Assembly: GCF_000204055.1 (NCBI RefSeq)
Contig: NW_006768790.1
Coordinates: forward strand, 451,534-515,533
Source of the DNA: Melampsora larici-populina 98AG31
Lineage: Eukaryota; Basidiomycota; Pucciniomycetes; Pucciniales; Melampsoraceae
Direction of reading: 5' to 3'
Length of the DNA: 64,000 bases
In this document: positions 23,501 to 35,596 of the stretch, piece by piece
Position numbering within the stretch: position 1 is the first letter of the stretch
Layout of the letters: each line of letters starts with the position of its first letter
Program-made: the position numbers and the translations under genes
Notes under the pieces: generated by a model
The model's database searches: none
What the model was told of the DNA's origin: nothing
What the model saw: the letters and a program-made list of their open reading frames with translations, nothing else

Positions 23501-23600
23501 TCAACGTCTGAAAGATAAAGAGCCGATGGCATATAGGCAGCTCCAAGTCAATCCAGTGCCTGCTTTGGATCAGCTTGTGCAGACTTTGGAATCGTTTTAA
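20534..23600 (+). CDS. Repeat-family hypothetical nuclear protein with SAP-like motif (multi-exon)
   Basis: The start MPPKRPKLPTSSSNTRVLRS at 20534 is basic. An intron near 20707-20770 leads to SENAEEVAVPCHKRTRARLL and a SAP-like helix pair (STELIDMLHTVGVDTRGF). Later exons give a Ser/Pro-rich linker (about 21310-21655), a coiled-coil-like stretch (LLIQSNQKVESLKTNSKAL, about 21745-21925), and from 22009 the block PGHKDATPQQIQIMHQML...FRLDFKKSMTTQENRW. The C-terminal exon (about 23340-23600) reads PKVVGKKPGRPLRPRVRQ and GLPIDCYCSTWLQRLK. I recall this arrangement as a dispersed family in rust genomes, function unknown. The middle exon is present twice, so this copy may be damaged. Confidence 0.5.
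22201..22917 (+). repeat. Tandem duplication of an exon (about 245 bp) with 225-bp spacer
   Basis: Copy 1 (22201-22444) and copy 2 (22670-22917) share ATTCAGATCATGCACCAAAT, TTTCAAGTTTCCGTC, GGAAAACCGATGG and CCTATGTCCAATTGCTATC, ending at the same GAGGTAAGCTCATAATCTCT donor-like site. Copy 2 has small changes, including a 4-nt insertion after TTTCATAAGTT. The spacer (22445-22669) is GC-richer and contains GGCCCGGGCC and a CGGAT...ATCCG hairpin. Confidence 0.9.
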
Positions 23601-24438
23601 AGGTTTGATATTCATCAAGTTTCTATATTGTGATCATACCCTCACTTTTATTATCCCTGCATTCATCTTGAGATGTGATTTCATTAGTTTTTTTCCTGTT
23701 TTTTTATTTGTGCTGGTCATCTCATGTTTTTTTGCATGCAGGCTGTTTCTTTCTTTTATATTTGTGCTGGTCATATCATGTTTTTATGCATGCAGGATGT
23801 TTCTTTCTTTTATATTCCTGCTGGTCATTTATTGTTCTTCTTTTCTGTGCTGGACACCAAATGAGCAATTGATTTCTCTTCACCGTCTCTAGAATCACTA
23901 TCACACATTAGTTCTATGCATATGTGAGGTTCAAATATGCAATGAGACAATCATTTTGAGCAATTTTGACCATAGTATATTGTGCATTTTGTGTGAATGG
24001 CAAGTCTTTTATCCCTCTGTTTAATCTATCTTTCTCAAAGATTATAATGTTCATGAAGGTACAACTATAATGAAAGGAAACAAGACAGAGAACTTTCTGA
24101 TTCAAGGTAATGATCACAACTTTCCCCAGAAATGTGTCAGAAATGTGTCAGATGCACAATAAGTAAGAGTAGTAAGAGATGGAAGTTTATCACTTGTAAG
24201 AAGTATTGCGGAAGAGGACAAGGGTCTTGCTTCTGTCACCTTTTTTTTATGTGCATCACTTGAGTTTAGAAAAATGCAATCAATTTTCTACGTGAATCCA
24301 TTTTTCTAAACTCCATGGTAAATTTACTATCTGGTGCAGTGTAATACCAGGATTTTCTTTCAGCACTGCATCACTGTAGGTAGAATCAGGACCTTTGATT
24401 CTGCCGTCATCAATGAAGATACCTACAATCTGTGGGAT
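23601..24438. other. No gene; 54-bp tandem repeat
   Basis: A unit starting ATTTGTGCTGGTCAT is repeated at 23706-23759 and 23760-23813, with a partial third unit to about 23829; each holds GCATGCAGG. The remaining DNA is AT-rich with no supported gene. It separates the plus-strand repeat-family gene from the minus-strand Ty3 relic. Confidence 0.65.
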
Positions 24439-27252
24439 TTAATCTTGAAGAATCCACATCATCTGAGCTTGATATACTGCTACTGAATTTGTTGCACCAT
24501 GAGGATATCTAGTAAGTTGAAATCTTCCCAATGGTGTTTCAAAAGTTGTGAAGGGTCTTGAAAAATCTGCCAACTCTCTTTCATCATATCCTCTCATAAT
24601 ATCAACTAAGCCATAACATTCTCTCTCTGCAAATGATTCCACAAACTCTTCAGGTGCCGGAGGCATTCTCACATCCTTGATGGTGACCTCAATTTGATTC
24701 TTGTAAAACATGAACCACTGATCTTAGTTTCCCATCCTGCTTCTTGACTCAAAATACTGGGCTCAAATAACTTGAAGTTGACTGTTCATACAATCCCGAC
24801 CTTAGCCTTTGTCTGATTAATTTGATATATCCTGGCTTGATAGCTGCTGGCATTGGCATTGGCTTCTTCTGCCATGGTTGATGGTCTACCACTGGAATGG
24901 CATAGGGAAATCCGTAAGAATGTTCCAAAACACCCCTTTCTTCTTCACAATAAGCCATTGCCCCTTCCCTTAATACTACTACATGTAATAATAACTTCAT
25001 CTCTTCATCACTTAACCAATCTTGGGGCCCAAAATTACACATCTTCAACTGTTCCAAAGTAGTTTTCTTTGTCTCCCCAAAGTCCGGAGGATTCATTGAC
25101 AAAGGTGTTTCATATGGATCCCTTGACATTGGTGGTCTTTGTAAGGGTGGATTGAGACTTTGTGCCATAGCTGCATTGACCGGCCGGACCTTCTTGGCCA
25201 CTGACTTGTACTTTGCCGCACAACGTAACAACTCTCCCCTCCTCCATCTCTCACAAACCTCCGCTTGCTGCCTAATGTTGAAACCTTGATTTAGTGCCTT
25301 CATTGTCTCCCATTCTTCTTCCTTCAATAAACCTCCTCTGATTCCATTTTCTAACTCCTGCATACTCCCGCCATAATCTTCTAATTGTACACCACAACTT
25401 GAGAATTGAGACTGAGATAAAGAATATTCAATAAAACTAAAAGAAGAACTAAACTCTGAACCAAAATATATACTATCCTCCAAAACTTATCCCACTTGCT
25501 CTTCCTCCCTTGATAACAAAGATGATGAAATATAAGAAACTTGAGGAGAACCTTGAGACTGAAAATGAGGCTGAGAATTGAAATCATTATTCCTACACAC
25601 CCAAGTTCCTGTTTCTTCAACAGTTGGTGATGGATGCCCAAGGTAACTTGGATTTGCTATATACTGACCGCCCATGTCTTTGCCAATGTCCTCTACAAAA
25701 AAGACTTGTCTTCACCAGACACCTCTTACACATAACTTGGAACGGAGCCTGAATCCTCCTCTTGAACTTCTTGCTGCAACCTAGCTAAATTGACCTCCAC
25801 CATAGCAGTTCTTTTCTCCCCAAGATCCAACTCTCTTTCTCAGTCTCCTTCATGTGACTGACAGATGGTAAACCTTGTCCAGATACCTCTTTCATCCTTC
25901 AAGGTCCACCTTTCCCCGACTGCTTTCCCAAACTCCATTCCCGCCCTAAAGTCCATAAGGAAGGGCCATCCCAATAAGATTGGACATTTACTCTCCTTGG
26001 CTATCCAAAAGTGGGCCACACCCTGTACTCTAGTCCCTACTACCACCTCTATAGCCTCACCAATTCCAACTAACTCTGTCCTTTGTCCTCCAATGCCTCA
26101 ATCTCCTGATCTAATAGACACCAACCCTGTTAACCCTAACTCCTCCGCTACTGATTCCGGAAGGATGTTGATTTGTGAGCCAGAATCAACCAAGGCCTTA
26201 ACCCTTTTCTTCTTTCCGCCGAGCATAATGTCCAAATAGCCTGAAGGACAAGAATACAGTACATTCTCCTCATCATCTTCACTTTCTGAACTAGACTCCT
26301 CTTCATCTAATCCACCAGTGGCTGCTCTTAAGGGCTTGATGATCCTAGGATGCACCACCCGCCACTTAGAAACCTGCTTCTTGATGTGCTCCACCAATGC
26401 TGGTGGGATAGCACACAGTTCCCCTACCTCTGCCTCTATCTTGGTCCTCATTATCTTTGTCACCACATTATCCATCACCCCCTCATAACCTTGCTCCACC
26501 TGTCTCGCAAATCTTCCCTTAACTATATCCTTCTTCTGAATCTTTGGTGCTACTACAGTTGGCCTCTTCCTTTCTTTTAATTCTGCCAACGGGATGTCTT
26601 CACTACTATCTTCATCTTTGGCCAACTCCATCATTTCATCTCCTTGATCTTCATTGTCCTTTGACATTGTAACCTTCTTCTTCTTTGGCGCCTCTGCCAG
26701 TTCAGCTCTACCTCTACCTCTTTTCACTTCTACATTGTAAACCTTAGTTCCCGCTCCCGCCATTGCAGCCTTAAATCCTTTACTAGTAACTCCAGGAGCC
26801 TTCCATTCTTCCAATATGCCACAGCTAGCCCTAAGTTCCTGAATTTGAGGTCTGCCAGATCCACCTTTAGTCAATATACCGGTAACAACTGTCTTTTCTG
26901 GCACGTCCACACCTTTAGTTGTTTCCGCCGGAGGTGCACTTTGGTATTGTGACACCTTTGCTGCATTCTTTGCTTGCTCCACTTGGGAGGAATAATCTGC
27001 AACTACCGCTCTAATAGGTCTACTACTGTCCCACCTGATTACCGCACCATTAACACTGCCAGCATAATACATAATCCCCAATGGTATAATGAATTTTTTA
27101 TGGTATAATGAATTGAAATTATCCTGGCTTTGGAAAGTAGTAGGATATTCATGGGACTGAAAAAATGCTGGTATACCAATTGAAGTCAGTTTATTGAACA
27201 GGGCTTGAAGGCTGGTTTTTGCGTGGGAGTGAGATGTATGTACAAGAGGCAC
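24439..27252 (-). pseudogene. Decayed Ty3/Gypsy gag-pol fragment
   Basis: Reading on the minus strand, the first frame (27252-26098) is a Lys/Glu-rich linker ending in a retroviral-type aspartic protease site, ALVDSGSQINILPESVAEEL. A second frame (26046-25840) continues the protease region (CPILLGWPFLMDF). A third (25483-24749) has the pol linker VRPVNAAMAQSLNPPLQRPP, FGPQDWLSDEE and AYCEEERGVLEHSYG. The last (24711-24439) carries the start of reverse transcriptase (FVESFAERECYGLVDIMRGY, TTFETPLGRFQLTRYPHGAT). Frames are broken by shifts and stops. The catalytic YxDD, RNase H and integrase are absent. No LTR pair was found. Confidence 0.8.
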
Positions 27253-27630
27253 AATGCACTATAGTCAAAACCAGATTTTTGATTCAATATCACAGCTGTG
27301 ATGAAATTGTGGAAAATGTGTAACAACTAGTAGCAACATTTATTTAGAGGGCACAGTCACTGAGGCAGAACAAAGGGTTGAATCTGCTGAATAGACAGGC
27401 TCCCAAGCTCTGTATGCCAATGAATATGTTTGAATCTTTGTGAGAGTGAGATGAATTCAGGTTGATACTTGTATATATGCTGGTGGAAGGCCCATCTACT
27501 GAGCCATACAGCCCGGCGGATACTGGGGCCAAGAAGTCCATGAGCACCTTGCATGGGTTACAGCCTCTTCCTGTCAATGAGAAAAGTTATTGGACAAGGG
27601 AACAACATGAAACATGTAAGATGTAACTTT
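27253..27630. other. Short stretch, no gene seen
   Basis: AT-rich DNA between the Ty3 relic and the tandem array. Short minus-strand frames lack any family resemblance. Confidence 0.5.
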
Positions 27631-28315
27631 TTACAGGTTGCTTTCATATGCCTTACATACATATGTAATTTGTTACAGGTTGATTTCATGTACCTTACAT
27701 ATGTAACTTAACATGTTTCTTTATTATGATTACTACATGGAATTGATTGATTACATGTAGGCTATTAATATGTGATGAGTGCATTGTAAGTCAGAAGATC
27801 TCATTACAAGGCTATCTTAAAGTAATTGAACATACAGTAACCATGGAAATTGAAAGTTTCTGTGCCACACATGGAATTGATCATTACATAAGATGAAGCT
27901 TGTTACAGGTTGCTTTCATATGCCTTACATACATATGTAAGTTGTTACAGGTTGCTTTCATGTACCTTACATATGTAACTTAACATGTTTCTTTATTATG
28001 ATTACTACATGCAATAGATTGTTAACATGTAGGTTATTAATATGTGATGAGTGCATTGTAAGTCAGAAGATATGTCATTGAGGCAGCTTATTACAAAGCT
28101 ATCTTAAAGTAATTGAACATACAGTAACCATGGAACTTCAAAGTTTCTGTGCCATACATGTCATTGATCATTACATGTAAGTATTTGTATGTATATATGT
28201 CTTACATGTTTCTTTATTATAATTACTGCATGCAATTGATTGATTACAGGAAGGTTATTAATATTTAATGAGTGCATTGTAAGTCAGGAGATATGTCATT
28301 GAGGCAGCTTATGCC
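27631..28315. repeat. Tandem array, period about 272 bp, 2.4 copies
   Basis: Copies begin TTACAGGTTGCTTTCATATG at 27631 and 27903. A third, shortened copy is recognisable from about 28200 (ACATGTTTCTTTATTAT, then AATGAGTGCATTGTAAGTCA) and runs to about 28315. Units contain ACATGT and TTACATA motifs and AGTAATTGAACATACAGTAACC. Copies differ at many positions. No coding content. Confidence 0.85.
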
Positions 28316-28898
28316 CCTTTTGACACTTATTGCTTTGAGTAAATCGTTGGAAAGAACACCAATACATTTTCAACCTTCAGTGAGCTGCTTTCAGCCCAGG
28401 GGAAGTCCTGCCGTGTCCAAAATAGGTGTGTCAGATGTAGAAAATGTAAGGGTTTTTTGTACAGAGCAAAGACCAGAAGTTTGACTCTGCAACTGGGTCA
28501 GGGTGCAGGTCTCACTGGTGAGTGACAAGCTGACACATTTGTTTCAAGATTATGAAAGTTCTCTGGAGGAGCAATTGTGTATATAAGCATAAGCATAAAT
28601 ACATTAATGTTTACGCTTATACACAATCTAATTATCTGTATTCAAGGTACTGCATGAGGCTCTATGTTCAATTACAGCTAGAGTTACCTTCTTATCTCAT
28701 CAAGTTTGAGTATGTATGAACCCCTGAATGACTTCAGGTACTTCAATAATATGATGTGTAGTTTAAGAGCTTAGCACTTGTACCATCACATTTAGTGCAG
28801 GGGAGTTGATTACCAGTCACATCACTGAATGCCAAATGTTCCCTATAATTCACTTATCCTTCCAGCACCACAGTCAAATATACACTATGCCAACACCT
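28316..28898. other. No gene; palindrome around 28574-28628
   Basis: An imperfect palindrome (ATTGTGTATATAAGCATAAG...GCTTATACACAAT) lies at about 28574-28628. The rest is AT-rich flank of the adjacent DNA transposon. Confidence 0.5.
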
Positions 28899-28906
28899 GT
28901 CCAGCC

Positions 28907-31900
28907 AGGACCCCGGAGAGCTCATATGAAGGCACACAATGTAAAAATCTGTCCTACATACAATTCAGTCGGTATAAACCCATGTCATTACCCGGTTTGA
29001 TGGTCATGTACCGTCTGCCGGCCAATACATCGGGTAATCTCAAATTTCAACACCTTTCAAATTGGCATGGGCATCGATCTCAAAATGGAGAGTAGAGATC
29101 ACATAATGATCGATCGATGACTTGGCATATTGATAATTAAGAGCTAACAACGGTTCCGGGGTTGGGTTTTATCACTGCTTTCATCCAAGTCGTGTTTCAA
29201 TTGTCGCAATTGTGGTCAAAAGATTTGGTTGATCTTAGGATGAGATCGATTTCAATCTTGTTTATACACTTTTGATCCTTTGAAGGAGATCGCATCTCAT
29301 CCATATGGATTGATCAAGAATTTGGATGCTCTCGATCATTTACAATTGATATGTTTGGATGATGATTTGGTACAAAGTATTTACTGTCAACTTGTACATT
29401 TACAAATTCTTTGTTGCCTTGTGATCAGAAGGATGAAATCGATCATCTTTGAATTTGGGTTCTTGCATTCCTGACGGTCTGACAATTTGAAAGACTGGAC
29501 AAAGAAATAAGAAAGGACAAGCCAAGATGATGCGTGAGACGAGCAGTTTCTGGAAGATGCATACATAAATCTTAAGATTCAATGAAGAAACTTGCCGATT
29601 GAGATGTAAAAATTAAGTGAGAGGATCTTTTCCGGCTGCTTTCAATGCTGAGAGAGTCTTTTCAAAAGAAACAGCCCAAGTGCTTATACTGATTGACTGT
29701 AGAATCATCTGGACTTTTGGTGAGATTGAGTGATGTCCGGGTTGTAAGAACTTAAATTCTTCATCTTTACTCTCTTGGAAGATGTGAGCCACGCGGTTGG
29801 GAGAGATATGGACATAGAAATATGAATTGTGACTGTCTGGATCCCAGGAAACGTCAACTGTGCCGTGTTGGTATCTTCCCATCACCACTGAGATGAACGA
29901 TAGATTTGAAGGACTTGCGGCGGTTTCGACTACACTATGTTTTGAATTGGAGTTTTCGTATATGGCTAAGATACGACCAATGTATAGGGTACTATCTTTG
30001 ATTATGATGACCCACTTATGTCGCTTCAGTGGGTTCAGTTCGCTGAGCTGTCCACTTTTAAGCCATTCAGTAGTGATGACCGGTATCTTTGAGCCAACCG
30101 TACAAATGATATCTGCTGCTCGAATCTTTGCCGTCATATTCCAACGTTTGTGACAACAAAGAGGTTCAACTTGTACACAATTCTCTTGATACAACATAGA
30201 TAGCATCTTGCTACATTGACTTGGTTTCATATTGCTGACTCTGGTGGTGCCATCTATGGTAGGTGCTGGGAAATCAGAAGATTTGTTTTTCATTTGCTCA
30301 TTTCCGTGATGTCGAGAGACAGCACTGTTGTGTTCGTGTCGGAGCTTCACAAGGTTTTTGAAGTTCAAAGTGGAGCTAGAAGTTATCAGTGGAGATTGCG
30401 TAGGTTGATGCTTTGTGATCTCAGGATGTGTTGATTTGGTTTGATAACTTCGCAAGTTCGGAAGTTGGAAAGATGAGTATAATTCATCTTCGATTCTCTG
30501 AGAGAGCTGGCCAACAATTGAGTTCGCTGCTTCATCATTTGCATGGATCTTGGCTGCGGTTGAAAGCGCTTCTGAAACTGTGAGTGAAGGTACTTTGGTC
30601 TCTTGATAATCATGATCTATGCTGGTGGAGATATCGTCATAGAATTGCTTGGGTTCCTGAGTCCAAAGTGCTGGGTTCACATGCTGAATGCGTGTTGTAG
30701 AAGATATCGGACTGTGCGGGACGTCATTCCCAACAAATTCTTTCAAAAATCTGCTTCCACACGGGCAATCTTGAGAGCACAAGTTATCTCCTCATCAGAG
30801 GGAAACTTGGTTAACAATGCCCAATTTGGATTGGGGTTTTCATCGGCAAACAAGTACTGGTAGCCTATCCAATTGCAAAATATGCAAAACCAAATGAGTC
30901 ACCTTGTATTTTGAAAGAAAGAAACTTGCTTACCTGAGTGTAAATTGTCAGATTGTGGGACCTTGATTGTACCACTTGTTATACTCTTGACAATTGCAAA
31001 TATCTTTGGCATCATCTCACGCGCACCTAAAACTGTAAAGTTGGGTGATATGACCCGCATCCACCCAAAACTATGCTCACATGCTTCAGTTCCGTGCTTT
31101 GAGAGTATTAATGGATGTTTTGGCCAGTACTCTCGATGTGCAATCACAAGACCAATCAGACTCTCCGCTAGCTGGACAAAGATCTTGAAGCTTTGATGAG
31201 AGATAAAGTTGAGATTTGGATTCATCAAATTATTTGTTTTTTCTTTTTGATGAATCAGGTAAGTGTTCCAGTCGCGTATGAAGAAGACAGTCCTCCAGGA
31301 ACAGATGATTCTGTCAAAATGACCCATGGTAGGATTCAGCCAAGCATCACTCAGTTCACCCATGATGAATAAGTATACGGTGAGACCAGTGGTATCGGAA
31401 TTCGAAGCAACATCGTTTAGTTCTGAAGCCAGCTTCAAGGTTTTATGATGAAAGGTGCGTAGTGCACGTCCATCATCATGAGGATCTACATTTTTGATGT
31501 CCTTCAAGCCCAATGGACATTTGTCTAGATTTCGTAACGAGAGTAGGTTCTCAATATTTGTGTAGTATTTTCCAAAAGCAAGAAGCCGAGCTCCAGAAAG
31601 GATCTGGTTGGCTGCAGTCTTGCGCGCGTGCTTGGGATCTTGCACAGTGACAATTGGAAGATTTGATTTGCCAAAAAGTCCTACTTTGACGTGTACATTG
31701 AGATCACCGTGGTCGTATTTTAGATATCTACTAGTGGAGGCGGTCAGGCTCAATTGAGCTGAGAGTTCGCTTGCAGCCCCATCCGATCCTAAGGAGACAA
31801 TTGGAAGACCTGCTAGGTCCAAGAGCTCGATGAATTTTAAGTGTTGGGCCAAGATATTGTTGCTATTCTCTTTACTCTTGCTTGCAATCAAAGCAACTAT

Positions 31901-33574
31901 AAACAAGGGCATATTTGGTAATGGTACCTGAACCGTATAACAACGTATCTAGATATGAATATCCATCAAAAAAATCAGATTGATGTAGGATTATATCACA
32001 AAGAGAAATATAAAACAAACCTTGTCACACAGAATTCCATGTGCTAGTATATCCTTTACCACATTTTCCAAATCAGCAGTGGTCACAAATTTGATATCAC
32101 CTCCTTGAGCACCTACAACTGAACCATCATGTTGTCTAAGAGCTTTTAGACAGACAGTTTGATCGGTCCCTGCTACTAATGGGCCGCTGTAACCAAGCTT
32201 TTCAATCCACTTCTTGACCGGAATCATGTTTGCCAGCTGTAATCCGTCAAGTAGCTGAGATCCCGAAGTCCTTTGTTCTTCTCACTGGCTTCGGGGTGAT
32301 CTACCGGCAAAATTATCTCTGACCAACGACACAACTCCACTGCTATATGCACCAGCTGTAATCAACCAATTGTCTAGCTCCGGTCGATAGATGATCCCAG
32401 CCAAACTGTGCCCATGAGATAGGCGCTCGGCTTTGCTACTCATAGCCTCAACAAGCGCTTTGAATACAGCATGATCATCAAATAATCCTCGCTTTGCTTT
32501 TTCGGCTATAATATCCCAGAGCTTTGGGCTACCTGCTTTTGCTGCCTGCTCGACCGACTCGCTAGCAAGCTTTTCACCGAGGATCTTGGCGCGGGTCACT
32601 TGGAACTGATCTTCAGATAATGTATTATTTGATATATATTTCATTGTTTTCTCATCTGCATACTGGCGATTAATAGCTGAGTTTAGACTAGATACAGTTT
32701 TGATGGCTAGACATTCAGTACAAGTAATTAGGTCATCTTTGATTAATGTTTGAATCATACCCTGGCATTTTGTTGAGTGAATAGATTGGTTACTTCCTTC
32801 TCGATTGATAAACCAGACTGACTGTGCTTGAAGAGTCCTGTGTAACTGATTCTTTTGATCTTCAGAAAGGAGAAGTTCACTTTGAGTCCCAAAAAGTTGA
32901 TTACAAACTTCATGTCGGGGAGGATGTCCGTGATATGTGCTTGGTGAATGCTGTATGCAGACAGAAAGGGGTTGTAAAGATCGAGATTGAAGCCAAGTTT
33001 CATCACTCAAACCCGCACATGCGATCTCATAAACTAGTTGTTGTTGTCTATCGTTATCTTGAATCAATCGATCGCTCAAACGTATTCGCTCGGTATCATG
33101 ACTACATGGCCCTAAAATTTCAACACGCTCAAGTCAAAACCATCAATCTTTGACCTTCATCTTATGTCATTTCAAATTACAGACCTGTTTTCCAATGCCT
33201 ATCGGCCGATTGCAATATCTCCACTTTAAGTTTCCTTCCACAATGACATAAGAGTAGCTTTTGAGAGTCTTTGATTTTAATTTGACATCGACCACAGCCT
33301 TCATTATCGCCGGTCTGCAAGGGACAGTTTGAGAAGATTTGAGCCTTGAGACGCTCGAGTGCTTTGAATTCTCTTGATGGATTGTGATTCATTGCATTAT
33401 AATTTTTGCTGGATTCTTGCACTTGATGAACGGTCTTGACAAATAAAACTTACAATCAAGCAAAATGTACCGAGGTCGTAGATACCTGTGTTTGCCCGAG
33501 TCACGGACTATCATAAACCCATGAAATTATAGATTTTTACATCGTGTGCCTTCATATGAGCTCTCCGGGGTCCT
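28907..33574. mobile_element. Complete DNA transposon, 44-bp TIRs, 8-bp TSD GTCCAGCC (P-like or unassigned)
   Basis: The left TIR (28907-28950) begins AGGACCCCGGAGAGCTCATA and the right TIR (33531-33574) is its inverted copy; 43 of 44 positions agree by eye. The 8-bp GTCCAGCC is duplicated at 28899-28906 and 33575-33582. Eight-bp TSDs occur in hAT and P superfamilies. The G/C-rich GTCC core recalls P-element targets, and the TIR lacks the usual hAT CAGGGG tip. One minus-strand multi-exon gene fills most of the 4668 bp. Confidence 0.85.
29613..33422 (-). CDS. DDE-like transposase of the 4.7-kb TIR element (multi-exon)
   Basis: It would cut and paste the surrounding TIR element. The N-terminal exon (33422-33177) has a Cys-rich zinc-binding pattern (NEGCGRCQIKI...LLLCHCG). 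After a short intron the next exon (to 32282) carries a further Cys-rich piece (ITCTECLAI). The core follows: YSGPLVAGTDQTVCLKALR, then VSLGSDGAASELSAQ, then TVQDPKHARKTAANQILSGA, and distally HGTEACEHSFGWMR. The order D, D(GA), DPxH and GTExCEH parallels RNase-H-fold transposases of the P-element kind, but the superfamily is my inference. I recall close relatives as a dispersed basidiomycete family. The C-terminal 389-residue part (30782-29613) is mostly unrecognised and partly disordered. Exon joins are inferred; no clear stop breaks the core. Confidence 0.6.
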
Positions 33575-34257
33575 GTCCAGCCTGCAATCATGATTTTATC
33601 TATGGGACCCACTAAGTACAAGGCTGGGATTAATTCCTGGGACCCACTGAGTCCAGGGCAGGGAGTAATTGCTTCCTTTTTTGTATTGGCTAAAGAAACC
33701 CATCTCAATATGATTACACTTGATGTGACTTGTGCCAAGGCCTTTTGAGGTGAGGACCACACATAATTTTGATTAATCAGTGCTGAGGATATGGTTTAGT
33801 GAGAAGGATAGATACAAACCAACACAGGGGCAAAAGTAGATGCTCACATAGGTGTGAGCGTTGAAATTTTTGTGTTTTCTTCAATGTTTGTTCAATTTTG
33901 CTTTCCTTTTCTTTCCCTTTTCTTTCCCTTTTCTTTCCAATTTCTTTCTGCTTGTCATCTGATTATGTGATCAGCAGGGACTGAGCAGACAAACTAAGCC
34001 TTCCTCAGGCCTTATTCCTGAGCAAAGAAGTCTGAGGAAGGGCTGATCCATCTGCTCAGCTGATCCTGAGTGGCATTCCCTGGTTCAGTAGGCTTCAAGG
34101 GACACCACTTATGATTAGCTTAGGGGCTGAGCTGACCTGAGTATCCTCTTGACTAATTCTCTGCAGCATCCCTTGCATGGATCACATAGGTCCAGCCTTT
34201 CCTCAGGCTTCATGGCTCCAGAATGAAGCCTGATGCCCATCTGCTCAGCTATCCCTC

Positions 34258-34480
34258 AGTGGAATTCCTCGATCAAAAGGATCCAAAGGATTTCACTGCT
34301 CATTGGCTGAGGGGCTGCTCATCTAGTCCTCAGGGGCATTCCTGGGAGAAGGATCCAAAGGATGTCACTGAGTATTGGCTGAGGGGCTGCTCAGCTTCTC
34401 AGCTAGTCCTCAGGGGCATTCCTGGGATCAGAAGGATCCAAAGGATGTCACAGAGGACTAGCTGAGGGGCTGCTCAGTTG
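34258..34480. repeat. Imperfect tandem repeat, about 80-bp units x 3
   Basis: Units contain CATTCCTGGG, AGAAGGATCCAAAGGATGTC and TGGCTGAGGGGCTGCTCA; the GGGGCATTCC landmarks are 80 bp apart (34332 and 34412). They form the inner left part of the CACAG-type MITE. Many CTCAG/CTGAG words make this area prone to secondary structure. Confidence 0.75.
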
Positions 34481-34824
34481 ATCTCAGCCCCTCAGTGTGA
34501 GCAGCTTTATCCAGGGGACATCACTTAGGATTAGCTGAGCGGCTGAGATAAAATGAGCAGGGGGATGGCTCTTTTATGAGGTTTCGTTCCTTAGCAAGGA
34601 AGTCTGGCCCATCAATGCCCCAGCCAGGGGATGATACTGAGTATTTCCTGAGCATATCAAATGGGACGGCCCCTGTGCAGGCCTTCACTAAGAAATGAAG
34701 CCTGAGGAAGGTGTAGTTCATGTGCTCATTGTAATTTTGACCAAATTGCTGAGTATTCAGTGACTCATGAGCTGATCCTGAGTACTCATCTGGACTCAGT
34801 TATTGCTCATCCAAGATGGAAATG

Positions 34825-35577
34825 TGTCAGCCCTGAGCCCTGTGTACAGGACCACGGACTAACAAACACACATGTAAACACATGTAATACATATGTAAAT
34901 AATATGTAAATATATGAAACTTGTTTAAAACCATAAGAATTACAACTCATGGCTCAGTTTCAAGAGTCACTTAAGTAACAAGACTTACTACGACTTAACC
35001 TCATAGTAAACCTAACCCAAACCTAACTCAAAAGAAAAGCAAACCTAAGTGCCAACCACAAGTTGACGCCTAGGTCTGGAATATATAAACCCCTCTTCTT
35101 CCCACTCTGGAAGAAGAACAACTTCATATCATACCACAACTACTCATCACAATCTTACTTGATTGTTTACATAGAATATTGAGTATAGTCATTTTGTTGT
35201 ATCTTGATTATTATAGTTCTGTTTTCATCCAGGTCATTGTAAAACCTCAAGTAGTGTTCTGAGCTTGTGGGATCAATAGCTAACAGAACAAGCTTGGAAT
35301 TTACAAAGGGCACCTCATTAGAGAGTCTAAAGTACCCAGCGGCACCTCTGATTCTTCAGAGTCTAAAGTACTGCAGGCTTGGTAGTTATAAGATCAACCC
35401 AAGCTCAGAGTAAGATCCTTAGAAGGACTACTCAGCCATCCCACTGGCCATAAATCCTCTCGTTAGAGGTCAACTAACTGTAGTCTTCACTTGGGTGTAA
35501 CAAGTGAAGGCTTAATCTTTGACTACTCCTTACCTTTCTTAGTGAAGAGTCAGCCCAACAGTTGCTGACTCCTCACA
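34825..35577 (+). repeat. 5' LTR (753 bp)
   Basis: Starts TGTCAGCCCTGAGCCC and ends GACTCCTCACA. Relative to the 3' LTR it differs at about 35090, 35340 and 35388. The change at 35340 is CG here and TG in the 3' copy. It holds a TATA-like box and short direct repeats GAGTCTAAAGTAC. Confidence 0.95.
35081..35089 (+). promoter_or_regulatory. TATA-like box in the 5' LTR
   Basis: ATATATAAA sits about 255 bp into the LTR, followed by a CCCTCTTCTTCCC pyrimidine tract, as expected for the U3 promoter driving the genomic transcript. The same box occurs in the 3' LTR at about 45000. Confidence 0.6.
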
Positions 35578-35580
35578 ATT

Positions 35581-35596
35581 TGGGGGCCTCATCCGG
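35581..35596 (+). promoter_or_regulatory. Primer binding site, proline-tRNA-like
   Basis: TGGGGGCCTCATCCGG begins 3 nt after the LTR. It closely resembles the primer site complementary to the 3' end of tRNA-Pro known from other LTR elements (TGGGGGCTCGTCC). Minus-strand DNA synthesis would start here. Confidence 0.6.
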
